From positions 1 through 13,486 of the forward strand of contig JBDIBA010000045.1 in the NCBI GenBank assembly GCA_039812705.1: a DNA stretch of 13,486 nt. Reading direction: 5' to 3'. This document shows, in pieces, positions 13,392 to 13,486 of this stretch. Numbering within the stretch: the stretch's first letter is position 1; each line of letters starts with the position of its first letter. The translations under genes were made by a program, and so were the position numbers. This DNA comes from JBDIBA01 sp039812705. GTDB taxonomy: Bacteria; Actinomycetota; Acidimicrobiia; Acidimicrobiales; JBBSGY01. The notes beneath the pieces were generated by a model. It ran no database searches, was not told the origin of the DNA, and saw only the letters and a list, made by a program, of their open reading frames with translations.

Positions 13392-13486
13392 ATGATACGT
13401 CCTCAGTCCTCGATTCGGCGCCTCTTGAACACTCGGCGTCGCAAGATCGTCGCTTCGATCCTGGCTGCGCTGGTCATTGTTCCGAT
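13392..13486 (+). CDS. Partial gene, N-terminus of an exported or membrane protein
   Basis: An open frame starts on the plus strand at 13392 and runs off the window after 31 codons. It reads MIRPQSSIRRLLNTRRRK followed by the hydrophobic IVASILAALVIVP, the pattern of a signal peptide or membrane anchor. An in-frame ATG at 13380 would add four residues; neither start has a strong ribosome binding site. A possible -10, TATAAC, lies at 13336-13341. The gene is divergent from carD. Too little is present to assign a family. Confidence 0.55.
   Translation, partial: MIRPQSSIRRLLNTRRRKIVASILAALVIVP

Overview
The window looks like a chromosomal segment of an actinobacterium. This rests on the carD-ispD-ispF-rlmB gene order, a LytR C-terminal-domain membrane protein and a nearby tRNA-Thr, an arrangement recalled from Actinomycetota. 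Moderate GC, GTG starts and AGGGG-type ribosome binding sites fit. The class is not certain; a freshwater or marine member of Acidimicrobiia is one possibility. Apart from the tRNA and a partial gene at the right edge, every gene lies on the minus strand.

Right to left (transcription order): carD (12704-13219) has its own strong terminator (12643-12679). It is followed by a tightly overlapping housekeeping operon, ispD-ispF-rlmB (12562-10519), covering two steps of the MEP isoprenoid pathway and a 23S rRNA 2'-O-methyltransferase. cysS, often found between ispF and rlmB in actinobacteria, is absent. A divergent gene begins on the plus strand at 13392 and runs off the edge.

The middle (10376-1162) is a surface-structure locus and the most interesting part. 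It begins with a monocistronic, terminator-bounded gene for a 140-residue secreted beta-rich protein whose leader resembles SipW-dependent leaders. After a 285-base region rich in small repeats comes an apparent seven-gene operon. It encodes an 842-residue protein fusing a Ser/His (SipW/Sec11-type) signal peptidase to a DUF5305-like ectodomain and a repetitive Lys/Ala/Pro tail, then a short membrane-anchored RTX-like protein, then TadE-TadG, TadE-TadG and a third TadE. The two TadE-TadG pairs are a tandem duplication: both TadG proteins are 526 residues and both junctions are the same one-base TGATG overlap. No TadA ATPase, TadB/C platform, secretin or Flp pilin is present here.

The left end holds a convergent junction. 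The Tad operon runs leftwards into a 50-base GGGCGCGA tandem array (a G-quadruplex-type motif) and a roughly 104-base imperfect inverted repeat. tRNA-Thr(UGU) at 878-954 runs rightwards into the same elements. Beyond the tRNA, on the minus strand, is a membrane protein with a LytR_C domain (6-734).

As an inference, the secreted small protein may be a substrate of the fused signal peptidase, and the TadE/TadG proteins its pilus-like or envelope partners. Start sites were refined using ribosome binding sites, gene overlaps and paralogue alignment.
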